A stretch of DNA of 64,000 nt, from positions 1 to 64,000 of the IMG/VR virus record IMGVR_UViG_3300017598_001140. One strand, 5' to 3'. The position numbers and the translations under genes are program-made. This DNA is from a virus. This document shows positions 40,650-50,501 of this stretch, one piece after another (within the stretch, counting starts at the first letter, position 1; every line of letters starts with the position of its first letter). The notes below the pieces were generated by a model. It did no database searches. It was given only the letters and a program-made list of their open reading frames with translations, and had not been told where the DNA came from.

Positions 40650-43223
40650 ATGGCTTTTGAACGCTTAGGTATTGGTGCGGTTTTAACTGTCGATGAGAAG
40701 CAATATACCGCTGGCATGGGGCGTGCGGAAACCGCAACGACCAAGTTCAATCAGAAGGTCAGCGTAGCTCCGACAAAAGTTCAGAGATTCGGCCGGGCAA
40801 TCACAGCAATGGCGGCGAAAGTTAAAGCCTCTGCTATGGCAATGGCGGGCGGTTTTAAAAGAATGGGGGCGGGGATACAGAGCCTCGCTTTTGCTGCTTT
40901 GCCAATGGGTGTCGGATTGGGTTTCGCTACCAATTCGGCGGCGTCTTTTCAGCACCAGATGAGCGCGGTCGGCGCTGTCTCAAGAGCTAACGCTCAAGAG
41001 ATGGCGATGCTTGGCACAGAAGCCGAGAGAATGGGCATCCTGAGTGCGTTCAGTGCAACTCAGTCCGCAGAAGGCATGGAGTTGATGGCCAGAGCGGGTG
41101 CCAAACCAAAACAAATTATAGCCGGGCTCAGTGGCGTTATGAACGCAGCGGCGGCCGATCAAATAGAGATGGCGACCGCTGCCGATGTAGTCGCTCAGTC
41201 GGTGAAAATAAACGAGCTTGGATGGGAGAGGGCTTCGCATGTCGCCGATACATTTGCATTGGCTTCGGCTTCGGCGAATACAGATATTGTTGCTTTAGGA
41301 GAGGCGATGAAAATGGGCGGCATGAAAGCCCATTCTATGGGTATGTCGTTTGACGAAATCACTGGAGTTTTGGCGAAATTTGCGGACGCTGGATTGAAAG
41401 GCACGATGGGCGGCACGGCATTGCAAAACATGCTTGTTAAATTGACAAGGCCAACCTCAAAATCAGCAAAGATGTTTGAAGAATTTGGTATCAAGTTGAC
41501 GGACGGCGCGGGCAAGATGAGAAAAGTTCCGGCTATTCTTGGCGACGTGAATTTGATGCTGTCGAAAATACCGGACGACGCGGAAAGAGCAGCGGCGGCG
41601 GCTGAAGTTTTCGGTATCAGAGGCGAGCGTGGATACAACGCTTTTGCTACGGCCGGAAAAGATTCGCTTGAAGAGTACATAAAAACATTGGAAGCGTCGA
41701 GCGACGTGACAGACAAAAACGGTAAAAAAATAGGAGCCGCTCAGCAAATGGCCGAGCGGCGATTGGACAACGTGAAGGGCCAACTTACTTTGTTGAAGTC
41801 GTCGTTCGAGGGATTGGCTATCAAAATGTTCGGGCCGCTTATGGAACCGTTTCAAGGGGTTATTGAAACGTTGAAAACCGGTTTGAATACTGTTCTGGAA
41901 GCGTACACGGATTTGTCAAAAGCGATGACATCGCAAGACATTGAAGCGGCCGAAAAAAAATACGGTAAAACCGCCGTGGCGATTGCGACCGGTTTGGGCC
42001 AAGCTGTCACTTGGTTGAAGGAAGCTTTTACCAGCGTGATTGACAAGGTAAGAGAGTTTTCCCAAATGTTCAAAGAGTCCGTTGGCGAAGACGGTTTAAC
42101 CAAGTTCGTCAAGATTGCAGTGATAGCCGGAGTGGTTGCTGGTGCGGTTGCTCCGTTGCTGATGAGCTTTATTATGCTCAAGTTTCTTATTGGTGGGATT
42201 GTTTCTCTTTTCGCTGGTGCCGGGACCGTTTTGGCTGCTGCTTTTTGGCCGGTCGTTCTTGTGCTCGGAGCTATTGGATTGGCTTATTCGTTTTTGAGAA
42301 AAGAAAACGAAACTTTATTGGAAACAGCGACCCGTGTTTTCGGCGGGATCAAAGCGTGGGTGGTGGACGTTTATCAAAATGCAGTTTTGCCATTCATTGA
42401 AGGCATAAGAAGTTTTTGGGTTCCTGTCATAGAAGATTTAGGCAGGTCTTGGAATTTTGTTATCACAAGCATCAAAACATTGTTTTCCGAATTGTTTGAA
42501 AGCTTCAGCTCGGTTGCTGGCGGAATTTCAGTTAATTGGAAAATGGTGGGCCAGATTTTCATGGCTGTGTTTTCGTCAATTTTGAAAATAGCAATGTTCG
42601 TTATCGAGGGGCTCGTGAGAGGTTTTAAAATCTTGATGTTCCCGATAAGAATAGTGCTTCAAGCTGTTAAAAATATCGCGACGGGATTCGCTGCGCTGTT
42701 CAGCGGAAATATATTGGAAGGGTTCAAGCGAATGGGGCTTGGTCTTCTTGACTTTGTGTTGTCTCCGCTCAGGTGGATTTTGAAAGGCGTCGGTGAATTG
42801 GCTGAATTTTTGGGGTTCGGCCAAGCAGCTAAAGACCTCGCGACTTTTGTGGAAAAAGGTTCAACTGCAATTCACTTTCCAGAGCCAACCGAAGCAGGGG
42901 TGAAAGTGGCTCCAAAAAAACCGACAGCGCCGGGGGCGGCTGGAACAACCGCCGCGAAAAAAGCGACTAGCGATGTGGCGAAAAAAGCAAAAGAAGGAAT
43001 GTCGAAAGACGATTTGAAAAACGCGGTTAAAGACGGCGTAAAAGAAGGCCAAGAAGACGGGCCGTGTGTCGAGGCAAACGTCAACACCGCTGTATCTATA
43101 GATGGAGAAGCGGTTGCGAAAGCAACTGGAAAAAGTCAGGCGAGAGTGAAGGAGCGAAGTGGCGGGAAAGTAACGCCTTGGCAGTACAGACAGATATTGG
43201 AAAACGGTTCAACAGGAGTGTGA
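40650..43223 (+). CDS. Tail tape measure protein
   Basis: An 857-residue protein in the canonical place. A TP901-type tape-measure domain is visible (ASFQHQMSAVGAVSRANAQEMAMLG to GMSFDEITGVLAKFADAGLKGTMGGTALQNMLVKL), followed by helical and hydrophobic segments near residues 490-560 and a Lys/Ala-rich C-terminal part. By the usual 0.15 nm per residue, it would set a tail of roughly 130 nm (inference). Confidence 0.9.
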   Translation: MAFERLGIGAVLTVDEKQYTAGMGRAETATTKFNQKVSVAPTKVQRFGRAITAMAAKVKASAMAMAGGFKRMGAGIQSLAFAALPMGVGLGFATNSAASFQHQMSAVGAVSRANAQEMAMLGTEAERMGILSAFSATQSAEGMELMARAGAKPKQIIAGLSGVMNAAAADQIEMATAADVVAQSVKINELGWERASHVADTFALASASANTDIVALGEAMKMGGMKAHSMGMSFDEITGVLAKFADAGLKGTMGGTALQNMLVKLTRPTSKSAKMFEEFGIKLTDGAGKMRKVPAILGDVNLMLSKIPDDAERAAAAAEVFGIRGERGYNAFATAGKDSLEEYIKTLEASSDVTDKNGKKIGAAQQMAERRLDNVKGQLTLLKSSFEGLAIKMFGPLMEPFQGVIETLKTGLNTVLEAYTDLSKAMTSQDIEAAEKKYGKTAVAIATGLGQAVTWLKEAFTSVIDKVREFSQMFKESVGEDGLTKFVKIAVIAGVVAGAVAPLLMSFIMLKFLIGGIVSLFAGAGTVLAAAFWPVVLVLGAIGLAYSFLRKENETLLETATRVFGGIKAWVVDVYQNAVLPFIEGIRSFWVPVIEDLGRSWNFVITSIKTLFSELFESFSSVAGGISVNWKMVGQIFMAVFSSILKIAMFVIEGLVRGFKILMFPIRIVLQAVKNIATGFAALFSGNILEGFKRMGLGLLDFVLSPLRWILKGVGELAEFLGFGQAAKDLATFVEKGSTAIHFPEPTEAGVKVAPKKPTAPGAAGTTAAKKATSDVAKKAKEGMSKDDLKNAVKDGVKEGQEDGPCVEANVNTAVSIDGEAVAKATGKSQARVKERSGGKVTPWQYRQILENGSTGV

Positions 43224-43227
43224 CGAA

Positions 43228-44004
43228 ATGGGATTATTTGCACAGCTTTCGCCGCTAGACAATTGGCTATTGGTTAGCTTAGATCAACCGACCCAAATGG
43301 TGATGGGTCAATTCCCCGTCGAAGTGAACGAAAATGTTTCGTCTGAATATGCACAATTCAAGGCGTTGAACAGGGAGAATCCGGTCATTCAGTTTTTGAG
43401 CGGGAACGCTGACACGCTAAGTTTTCAGGCCAGATTTTTTGCTCGTGATATGGTTTTCAGCGGAGTCAACGAAAGCATAACGCAATTAAAAAAATGGAGC
43501 GTGAGAGATAGCAAATTGCAACGGCCGCACATTTTGTCTTTTAGAGTCGGCGATGGCTATGTGTCCGTTGGTTCATGCGTGATCACTGGCTTGTCTCCAA
43601 TCGTTTGGAAAAAACCGACCATGCTTGGTGCCGTCAAAGACGCCACCGTGACAATAAACTTATTGAAGTACAAAGAATTTAGCATGGAGGATTCTGGTAG
43701 CTACGAAACCAGATACCACAGGACAAGGTTTCAAGATTATTACGAGTTCGTTTGTTGGAACGAATACGGGAACCCTAACTTCGGAGATGTCATAAGAAAA
43801 AGGCATCCGAAAAAGCCTATAACCAAACCGGGTGACGTTGTGAAATTGCCATCGGTTGAAGCGATACAAACGAAGCGATTGGAGCCGACAAGTTTGGTTT
43901 TAAAAACAGCGTACAAAAGGAAGGAAACGCCGCAGAGAACTGCAAGGATAAATATCTTTGACAGGAACAACAAAACTTATGTTTCACATGTGGCTGTTGA
44001 ATAA
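43228..44004 (+). CDS. LysM-like tail hub/tube-cap protein
   Basis: A 258-residue protein after AGGAG. The region from SFQARFFARDMVF to ATVTINLLKYKEFS is β-rich, as in tube-initiator proteins of the XkdP/gp53-like group. The later segment GDVIRKRHPKKPITKPGDVVKLPSVEAI resembles a LysM-like domain, though it is weakly conserved. It probably links tube and hub. It overlaps the next start (TAATG). Confidence 0.7.
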   Translation: MGLFAQLSPLDNWLLVSLDQPTQMVMGQFPVEVNENVSSEYAQFKALNRENPVIQFLSGNADTLSFQARFFARDMVFSGVNESITQLKKWSVRDSKLQRPHILSFRVGDGYVSVGSCVITGLSPIVWKKPTMLGAVKDATVTINLLKYKEFSMEDSGSYETRYHRTRFQDYYEFVCWNEYGNPNFGDVIRKRHPKKPITKPGDVVKLPSVEAIQTKRLEPTSLVLKTAYKRKETPQRTARINIFDRNNKTYVSHVAVE

Positions 44005-45161
44005 TGAGTTTATTGGACAAACCGGGAGATGCGACATTAGCTCCGAAGTTTTCTTTGAACGTTGGTCCCGGCGAAGGCGAACCGCTTAAATCGGGTATTG
44101 CTGAAATGATTGGAACGGCTAAATACGAGAGCTACGATGGAATGGCGGACATGATGCGCCTTCAAATGAAAAATCCCGGCGGCGAAATTTCAAACGCAAA
44201 AGTGTTTCAACCCGGCAACGAGGTTTCTCTTTATGGCGGGTACGGCAAAAGCAATCTTGGGTACATTGGAAGGACGATAATTGTCCGGCAAACACCGAAC
44301 TTCCCAGAGAACGGCGTGCCTACATTGGAAGTCATTGGATACACAAAAGATTCTAAGATGATGGACAACGAGCCTGAAGGCTCAACCGCTAGGACGTATG
44401 CGGTAACAGAATACAGCGGTGTTTTGGACATTGTTTGCGGAGCATACGGCTTCGAGCTTGACGCAGACCCGTACACTGTTGGAGGGCCAAAAGATCTGTT
44501 GCAAAAAGTGGGCGTTTCGGATTACGAATTTGTAAAAGGTTTGGCGAATATTACTGGATATATTTTCTGGGTTGATGCGGATGAAAAAGGCGTTTGGACT
44601 TTGCACTTTAAAGACCCGGAAAAAATGGTCGAGCAAGAAAAAAAGTACACGTTCAAATATAATTTCGGAGACGGCGGAACATTGTTGTCTTTCAAGCCAG
44701 AGGTTTTGATAAAAGGCGCGAAAACAAAAATCGTTGCAAAAACAATGGACCCGTTTACCGGAAAAGTTTTGGCGGCAGAAATCGAAGAGACAGACGCTAA
44801 AAAATCGCCGGAATTAGAGGCGACAGGAGATCAAGACGGGCCGGTTGAAAAAAGCTATCCGTCCGGAAGCGCGGTCAAATTATATTTGAACGATTTTGCT
44901 TTTGAAGTTGTATCGACAAAAGATTTCAAAACAGAAGTGGAATTGGCGCATTGGGCGAAGCAATGGTTTAAAAGGATGCGCGATAACTTCGTGCTTGCTC
45001 AGGGCAAGTTGGTTGGCGTCGAAAATATGCGAGCGAGACAAACGCACGCATTGGAAGGAACAAGCCCGGCTTATGACGGCGATTATTACTTCACGAAAAT
45101 AGAACATGTGTTTATTGAATCCGGATACACATTGACCTTCGGCGGAAGGAAAGTGGTTTAA
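44004..45161 (+). CDS. Baseplate hub protein (late control D / gp27-like)
   Basis: A 385-residue protein. FSLNVGPGEGEPLKSGIAEMIGTAKYESYDG, FQPGNEVSLYGGYG and the segment VLDIVCGAYGFELDADPY match late-control-D/XkdQ-like hub proteins, which form the trimeric hub under the tube. It precedes the spike gene and overlaps it by one base, which fits a stoichiometric complex. Confidence 0.8.
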   Translation: MSLLDKPGDATLAPKFSLNVGPGEGEPLKSGIAEMIGTAKYESYDGMADMMRLQMKNPGGEISNAKVFQPGNEVSLYGGYGKSNLGYIGRTIIVRQTPNFPENGVPTLEVIGYTKDSKMMDNEPEGSTARTYAVTEYSGVLDIVCGAYGFELDADPYTVGGPKDLLQKVGVSDYEFVKGLANITGYIFWVDADEKGVWTLHFKDPEKMVEQEKKYTFKYNFGDGGTLLSFKPEVLIKGAKTKIVAKTMDPFTGKVLAAEIEETDAKKSPELEATGDQDGPVEKSYPSGSAVKLYLNDFAFEVVSTKDFKTEVELAHWAKQWFKRMRDNFVLAQGKLVGVENMRARQTHALEGTSPAYDGDYYFTKIEHVFIESGYTLTFGGRKVV

Positions 45162-46021
45162 TGAAATTGGAAGTCCACGACGCGGTGGTTGCCGCCAATA
45201 ATGACGAAGAGAAAAAAGGCTTTATAAAAGTGACGTGTGTTGGTTTGTTAGGCGATGAAAAAACGGTCTTGCCGATGTGGATTCCGCCGCGTTTTGATTG
45301 GGGTTGGTTTTCTGTTCCGGACATTGGAGAAGTGGTTCAGATTGAAGTGAATGTCGATGAAGAAAAAGACGAATTTTTTGGGCAGTCGTCTATTGATAAT
45401 TTGAACCCGCATTACAGGGGGAAAAGAAGCTACACAACAGACGCCACGGAAGAGAACGTGGAGGTCAGAGAAATTCATGAAGATTTTGTCGGCGACACTT
45501 ATCCGAAAAGAAGAGGCTTTGCGACTCCGGAAGGTCACATAATTTATTTTGACGACACAGAAGGAAAAAAGAAAGTCCAAATCACTTGGAAAGACGGTGA
45601 AAAATTTCAATTTATTTCTTTTGAAAAAACTGGTGCGTTGATTTCAAATCAGAGCGGTTCCTTTATCCATCTGGATGCTGAAAATGAAGAAGTGAAAGTG
45701 ATCGATCAGCATGGGAATATTTACACTTCAAATAAAGATGGAATCAAGATGATGGACAAGTTCAGCAACATCATTGAAATGAAGGACGGCGCGGTTCAGA
45801 TAATTAGTCAAGCCGGAATAGTGGCCACGGGAACGGATTTCACGGCGGCGACAGGAACGGTGAATTTGGTCGACGGCGCGGATGATTTCGCGGTTAGAGG
45901 AGCGGACTTGATCGCATGGTTGGCAGCGCATACTCATCCTACTGGAATGGGGCCGAGTGGGCCGCCTGCAATACCACCGTTGCCCGTAGATTTTTTAAGT
46001 TCGGTGTGTAAATTAAAATGA
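45161..46021 (+). CDS. Baseplate spike protein (gpV/gp5/gp45-like)
   Basis: A 286-residue protein: an N-terminal OB-fold-like part (PMWIPPRFDWGWFSVPDIGEVVQIEVNVDEEKDEFFG), then β-helical repeats (QSGSFIHLDAENEEVKVIDQHGNIYTSNKDGIKMMDKFSNIIEMKDGAVQII), then VRGADLIAWLAAHTHPTGMGPSGPP, typical of Mu gp45/P2 gpV spikes. It pierces the outer membrane. The end overlaps the next gene by ATGA. Confidence 0.85.
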   Translation: MKLEVHDAVVAANNDEEKKGFIKVTCVGLLGDEKTVLPMWIPPRFDWGWFSVPDIGEVVQIEVNVDEEKDEFFGQSSIDNLNPHYRGKRSYTTDATEENVEVREIHEDFVGDTYPKRRGFATPEGHIIYFDDTEGKKKVQITWKDGEKFQFISFEKTGALISNQSGSFIHLDAENEEVKVIDQHGNIYTSNKDGIKMMDKFSNIIEMKDGAVQIISQAGIVATGTDFTAATGTVNLVDGADDFAVRGADLIAWLAAHTHPTGMGPSGPPAIPPLPVDFLSSVCKLK

Positions 46022-46344
46022 CGAAATGCAATTTCCCAACGTTGCCAGCTTTAGCGCTTCCAATACCGGTGCCCGGATTGCCTGTGGTGCCGTCTTTGCC
46101 AAGCTTGCCACAAATGCCAATGGGTTTACCAAAGGTTCCGACCTTGCCGACATTGGCGCTTCCAATACCAGTGCCCGGAGTGCCCGTCATTCCGTCTTTG
46201 CCGTCGTTGCCACAAATACCTACGGGCTTGCCTAAAACGCCGACACTGCCAGCCCTAGCGCTTCCTATACCGTTGCCCGGAGTACCAGTGATTCCGGCTT
46301 TGCCCGGCTTGCCGCAACTACCGGCTTGCCCATTGGATAATTGA
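46018..46344 (+). CDS. Polyproline three-repeat protein next to the spike
   Basis: A 108-residue protein made of six leading residues (MTKCNF) and three tandem 34-residue repeats (7-40, 41-74, 75-108), each rich in Pro and Leu (PTLPALALPIPVPGLP type), ending CPLDN. Two cysteines, C4 and one near the end, may staple the termini. Similar Pro-Leu-rich short proteins occur beside spike genes of other phages, with unknown role. An extended polyproline needle or tip component is possible. Confidence 0.7.
   Translation: MTKCNFPTLPALALPIPVPGLPVVPSLPSLPQMPMGLPKVPTLPTLALPIPVPGVPVIPSLPSLPQIPTGLPKTPTLPALALPIPLPGVPVIPALPGLPQLPACPLDN
46036..46341 (+). repeat. Three tandem 102-bp repeats coding 34-residue polyproline units
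   Basis: Units 46036-46137, 46138-46239 and 46240-46341 encode near-identical 34-residue blocks that fill the whole small gene except its first six codons. Confidence 0.85.
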
Positions 46345-46345
46345 C

Positions 46346-46837
46346 ATGGTGATGTTAGCAGCAACATTGGCGAGCGAGCTTGAAGATATGCCGCTAGAGG
46401 CAGAAGAAGAAGACGCGATAGACAATTTCGTGGCGGCGTGGGAAGCGTTTTTCATGGAGTCGTCAGTGGCAGGGCTTTCGCCTTTGGAAGCTGTGCTATT
46501 GGAACCGGCTTTATTGGCGATGAAAGACGAAATGGAAGGGCTTTCCGAAGACGGTGCCGAAGCATTGAAAAAAGGGATTGTTAAATTTTGGGACACGGTG
46601 ATTCTTACTGCTCCCTTGGTTTGGGTAACTGTGCCGCCTGTTTTGTCTGCTACCGGGCCGCTGTTATTAGATACGCTTCCAACAGAACTAGAAGCCGTGT
46701 TTCTTTCCAACACAGAAGGAAAGCTGGACAAAGGACCGGCGGCATTGGCTATTGCTGGCAAAATATATCCGTTGCAGCTTGGAGGATTGGCCACGATGAC
46801 GCCGCCGCCACCAGAAACGAAACTTCCGATTTTGTGA
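46346..46837 (+). CDS. Baseplate-region protein of unknown function
   Basis: A 163-residue protein; ATG 46346 and ATG 46352 are both possible, with weak ribosome sites. The N-terminal half is acidic and helical (ASELEDMPLEAEEEDAIDNFVAAWEAFF), the centre hydrophobic (VILTAPLVWVTVPPVLSATGPLLLDTLP). Uncharacterised proteins of similar layout lie next to spikes in other myophages. Not an obvious membrane protein. Confidence 0.6.
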   Translation: MVMLAATLASELEDMPLEAEEEDAIDNFVAAWEAFFMESSVAGLSPLEAVLLEPALLAMKDEMEGLSEDGAEALKKGIVKFWDTVILTAPLVWVTVPPVLSATGPLLLDTLPTELEAVFLSNTEGKLDKGPAALAIAGKIYPLQLGGLATMTPPPPETKLPIL

Positions 46838-46844
46838 GGTAAAA

Positions 46845-47225
46845 ATGCCAAAAGGATTAAAAGTACCAATGGAGGCAAACGCAAGTGGCGGAATGGCTAT
46901 GGTTGAAGGGGACGAAAACAACCACAAAATAATAAGCCTTGGATTGTCAGACACGGATAACCAAAACGCCTATCAACAGGACGAAGGCATTGGTCGAGAT
47001 ATGATTTTTGAGTTGAATGACGAGGTTCTCAGAGGTTTGCTTGGCGGAAGGGTTGATTTGTTGTTTCAAAGATTTGAATTGCAGAAACGTTTCAAGCTGC
47101 TTCCTGATACTGTACAATGGACCGACAAGCCAAAAGAACAGGAGCTAAAATTGGAGTTTCGTTATGTGGATTTGGAGTCAGAAGAAGAGAAATCGTATTC
47201 AAGAAATTTTAAGGCAGGAGAATAA
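46845..47225 (+). CDS. gp25-like baseplate wedge protein
   Basis: A 126-residue protein after GAGGTAAAA. GLSDTDNQNAYQQDEGIGRDMIFELNDEVLRGLLGGRVDLLFQRFELQKRFKLL and the end LEFRYVDLESEEE follow the pattern of T4 gp25 / P2 W-type wedge proteins, which start sheath assembly at the baseplate. The J-like gene follows after 3 bases. Confidence 0.75.
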   Translation: MPKGLKVPMEANASGGMAMVEGDENNHKIISLGLSDTDNQNAYQQDEGIGRDMIFELNDEVLRGLLGGRVDLLFQRFELQKRFKLLPDTVQWTDKPKEQELKLEFRYVDLESEEEKSYSRNFKAGE

Positions 47226-47228
47226 AAA

Positions 47229-49382
47229 ATGTCAGTCAATATAACGATTCCTCATTTTGATTTTTCTGCTTTTTATTACGGCGAAATATTGGAAGCGCTG
47301 TTGGAGTACAAAAGAAGGTATGTTCCAGAGCTTACCGATGAGTCGGAATTCGAGCCGTCTATACAATTCCTGAGAGCGTTTTCCCTTGTCGGCCACTTGA
47401 ACAATACGCTAGTGGATTTAGTCGCAAACAACAGCACTCTGCCGACCTCTGAAGTTCCTGAAGTAGTTAGGACAATGTTGCGGTTGATAGATTATGAAAT
47501 GCTACCTGCTTCGCCAGCTCAAGCAGATGTTGTTTATGAACTTTCAAAAGTGTTCGCGTCGTCTTTTGAATTGGTGTCGGAAAACGCACAAGTTGCGACG
47601 AAAAAACAAGGCGATGTTGAAGCGGTTCCGTTTGAAGCACTGGAAGCGCTGACCATAGAACCAACCGACGAGTTTAGCTACGTGCTCGGCGAAGAGGATT
47701 CTGTTTTCACGGACTACACAACAGAAGCAAACAATCAAATTTTAGGAAACGACTTTCAACCCGTTGTTACATTGGCCATGAAGGATGCGATTTATTTTGG
47801 CCACAAAAATATAATGTGGGATAAATTGGATTTTGTTTTCGATACCGCCGCGCAATTTGGAACCAAAAGAGTTTTGGAATTTTACGATGGCGATTGGAGC
47901 AAAGGCGCGCCGACTTCTGTTGCAACCGTGTCGTCCACATTGGAATTTGATTTGTCTAGTATTTTAGGCTCTGAAAACCGGCAAGGAACGCAAATAAAAG
48001 TTCTGTTGAACGCGAGCATAACTTCCGAAACCGTAGAGAGCACTTGGAACGGTTCTAAAAATATCGTAACGACTTCTTTTTTGGGTCAGGTTTCGCCGTC
48101 TGTTGACGCTGCCGATTACACTGTTGGTTCTGATTGGTCAGAAGTCACTGTAGATTCCGACGAGACTATTGGTTTAACAGTGGACGGAGAAATTGCCCTT
48201 ACACTACCGCAAACACTAACTCAAAATTGGATCGCGACAGAGATAGATACGAAAACAGCTTATTGGCTCAGGCTTAGAGTGATAGAAGGGACAGGGAGCG
48301 GCCCGGCGATAGAGTATGTCAGATTGGATACAGGAAAGCAGTATGCTCTTAGAACCGTGACGCAAGGAAAGGTAATAACCGACCCGGTTAGCTCTTCAAC
48401 CGGAGTCGCAGATCAGGTTCACGAATTGGCGCAAGAGAATTTTGTATGGGGGAGCGAAGAGATTGCGGTTGGTGGCGAAGATTGGTCGAGAGTATCTAAC
48501 TTTTTGAGTAGCGAACCGACTGCAAAACATTACGTCGTGAAACTGACCGACAACGATAAAGGAACGATTGTTTTTGGTTCCGGAGACAAAGGAAAAGTGC
48601 CACCGGCCGGAGCTGGTAATATTGCAAAATCTTATAGGTACGGCGCGAATTTTGACGGCAATGTCGGCGCGGAAACAATCGTTGTTGATAAGACCGGTTT
48701 GACGTTTGTTAACAAGGTCTGGAATCCGCGCCAAGCGGCGGGCTGGAGAGAGGCGCAAGGAGCATCGGAAGAAAGTCTCGAACAAACTAAATTGGAAGCG
48801 CCTGCGACGGTGAGAATAAAAACCGTTGCAGTTGGTCCGGATGACGTTGTTGATTTGACGATTGCCTATGTGGATGAAAACGGTTCAAGGCCGTTTGTTA
48901 GAGCGGCTGTTTTTGAAGAAGGGTTTGGCCCGAAAACGATGGAGCTTGTTGTGGTGGCCGCTGGTGGTGGATTGGCTGTTATTTCTCAGCTAACTGTATT
49001 GGATCAATATTTCAACGGCGACAAATACGCTTCGCCGCCAGTAGTCAAGCATTTGATAGCTAACCAAGAAGTGACCTCTGTTAATTACGCGCAAAAAGTG
49101 ATTGATGTCACCGCTACTGTTTACGGCAATACAACTATTGAAGCTGTTGAAACTCAATTGGCGAAATACATTCAACCCGAAGCGAAAAAACCTGACGGAA
49201 TTTCTTGGTTGTGGAGTATGGGTGGAGAGGTTCCTGTTGCGAAAATAAACAACATAATTTTTGAAACAGATGAGTCGATAACAGACGTTCAAATATCGGT
49301 TCCGGCGAGCGCGACGAATTTACAGACAAGAGAGCTGCCGGTGATAGGAACTATGGCGATAACCATTGTTTTGCCATCATAA
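47229..49382 (+). CDS. Baseplate J-like protein (gp6-type wedge)
   Basis: A 717-residue protein with AGGAGAATAAAAA before the start. The N-terminal part (ITIPHFDFSAFYYGEILEALLEYKRRYVPELTDESEFEPSIQFLRAFSLVGHLNNTLVDLV) is typical of large gp6/J-like wedge proteins, as are VVFELSK-like segments and the C-terminal DVTATVYGNTTIEAVETQLAKYI. It forms the baseplate ring that triggers contraction. Confidence 0.85.
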   Translation: MSVNITIPHFDFSAFYYGEILEALLEYKRRYVPELTDESEFEPSIQFLRAFSLVGHLNNTLVDLVANNSTLPTSEVPEVVRTMLRLIDYEMLPASPAQADVVYELSKVFASSFELVSENAQVATKKQGDVEAVPFEALEALTIEPTDEFSYVLGEEDSVFTDYTTEANNQILGNDFQPVVTLAMKDAIYFGHKNIMWDKLDFVFDTAAQFGTKRVLEFYDGDWSKGAPTSVATVSSTLEFDLSSILGSENRQGTQIKVLLNASITSETVESTWNGSKNIVTTSFLGQVSPSVDAADYTVGSDWSEVTVDSDETIGLTVDGEIALTLPQTLTQNWIATEIDTKTAYWLRLRVIEGTGSGPAIEYVRLDTGKQYALRTVTQGKVITDPVSSSTGVADQVHELAQENFVWGSEEIAVGGEDWSRVSNFLSSEPTAKHYVVKLTDNDKGTIVFGSGDKGKVPPAGAGNIAKSYRYGANFDGNVGAETIVVDKTGLTFVNKVWNPRQAAGWREAQGASEESLEQTKLEAPATVRIKTVAVGPDDVVDLTIAYVDENGSRPFVRAAVFEEGFGPKTMELVVVAAGGGLAVISQLTVLDQYFNGDKYASPPVVKHLIANQEVTSVNYAQKVIDVTATVYGNTTIEAVETQLAKYIQPEAKKPDGISWLWSMGGEVPVAKINNIIFETDESITDVQISVPASATNLQTRELPVIGTMAITIVLPS

Positions 49383-49394
49383 AAAGGAAGCAAA

Positions 49395-49811
49395 ATGAGT
49401 TTTTCAGATTGGACAGAAAACGAAGTTTTAAACGCTTTACTCGGTTCGTCTCAAGTGCTGTTGCCAAGCACAGTGCATATTGGATTGAGCACCACTTCAA
49501 TAGACGACGACGGAACCGGGTACACTGAGCCAGTAGGCGGAAGCTATGCAAGGGTTTCAGTGGCGAACACAAACGCAAGTTTCACCGTGTCTGTTGCGGG
49601 CCAAAAAACAAACGCAATTGACTTCGATTTTCCGCAAGCAAGTGGTGATTGGGGAGAGGTCGTGGAATGGTTTATTTGCGATGTCAGCTTGTCTCAAATT
49701 TATTTGAGTGGAATTCTTGACGATGGCGCAGGCTCGCCCGTTCCAAGAACCGTTTTGAACGGCGATGACTTCAAATTTTTAGCAGGTGATTTGAGAATTG
49801 TATTGGATTAA
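49395..49811 (+). CDS. Tail-tip structural protein
   Basis: A 138-residue protein with AAAAAGGAAGC before ATG. It matches a widespread pattern of phage tail-fibre-associated proteins: ENEVLNALLGSSQVLLPSTVHIGLSTTSI, TEPVGGSYARVSVANTN and W-containing GDWGEVVEWFICDV. It is a β-sandwich type; precise location in the virion unknown. Confidence 0.65.
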   Translation: MSFSDWTENEVLNALLGSSQVLLPSTVHIGLSTTSIDDDGTGYTEPVGGSYARVSVANTNASFTVSVAGQKTNAIDFDFPQASGDWGEVVEWFICDVSLSQIYLSGILDDGAGSPVPRTVLNGDDFKFLAGDLRIVLD

Positions 49812-49814
49812 AAA

Positions 49815-50486
49815 ATGACTGTTCACGAAGCAAAAGGATTGGCTTTATGTTCGGCGAGTGCCAACTTCAAAGCCACAATGGTATTGAACAATCAGGGCTT
49901 GTGTTCTGTCGTTGCAACTCCGCTCGGAAAATTTGTAAACCCAATACAAATCGTGAGCATTGAAGCTTATTCGCTAACAAAAGTAAGGGTGACTTTCGAT
50001 AGGCCGATGCTGAAAGATTCCAGATTGGTTGATGTTGATAATTATTTGTTAACTCCGTCTTCGTTAACCGCTGCGGTAGTTCTTTACAGCGAGATCAGAA
50101 CAGAGGGTGTTTCTTTTCCTAGCTACGTTGATATTGTATTGGATTCCGAAATGACAGACGGTGAATCGTACGACATAGAAATAGAAACAAGCAACGGGCC
50201 GGAAAGTCCGGACGGTATGCCGTTTTCTGTGGATACGAACAAAGGTTCGTTTTTAGGGCTTGGAGAACTGCCGCAAATACTGTCGGTTGAAGCGGTTGGA
50301 ATAAACAGAGTGGATGTGACTTTTACCGAAACGATGACGGACAACGAAGCGATAAGAAACGCGGCGAATTATTCGTTCAACAATGGCTTGTCTGTTTTAA
50401 GTGTTCTTTCCATGTCGGATGACGTGGTTAAATTGGCAACGTCAGACCAAGTGCCGGGAACACTTTACACGCTGACGATTGGTTGA
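49815..50486 (+). CDS. Two-domain Big/SbsA-Ig-like structural protein
   Basis: A 223-residue protein. Two repeats of a bacterial Ig-like (SbsA-type) module are visible: IVSIEAYSLTKVRVTFDRPMLKDSRLVDVDNYLL and ILSVEAVGINRVDVTFTETMTDNEAIRNAANYSF, each with the VxVTFxxxM hallmark. Such modules appear on phage tails where they bind carbohydrate or protein on the host surface (general knowledge). The start follows the preceding stop by 3 bases. Confidence 0.65.
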   Translation: MTVHEAKGLALCSASANFKATMVLNNQGLCSVVATPLGKFVNPIQIVSIEAYSLTKVRVTFDRPMLKDSRLVDVDNYLLTPSSLTAAVVLYSEIRTEGVSFPSYVDIVLDSEMTDGESYDIEIETSNGPESPDGMPFSVDTNKGSFLGLGELPQILSVEAVGINRVDVTFTETMTDNEAIRNAANYSFNNGLSVLSVLSMSDDVVKLATSDQVPGTLYTLTIG

Positions 50487-50501
50487 AAAAGGAGTGGCTC
50501 A

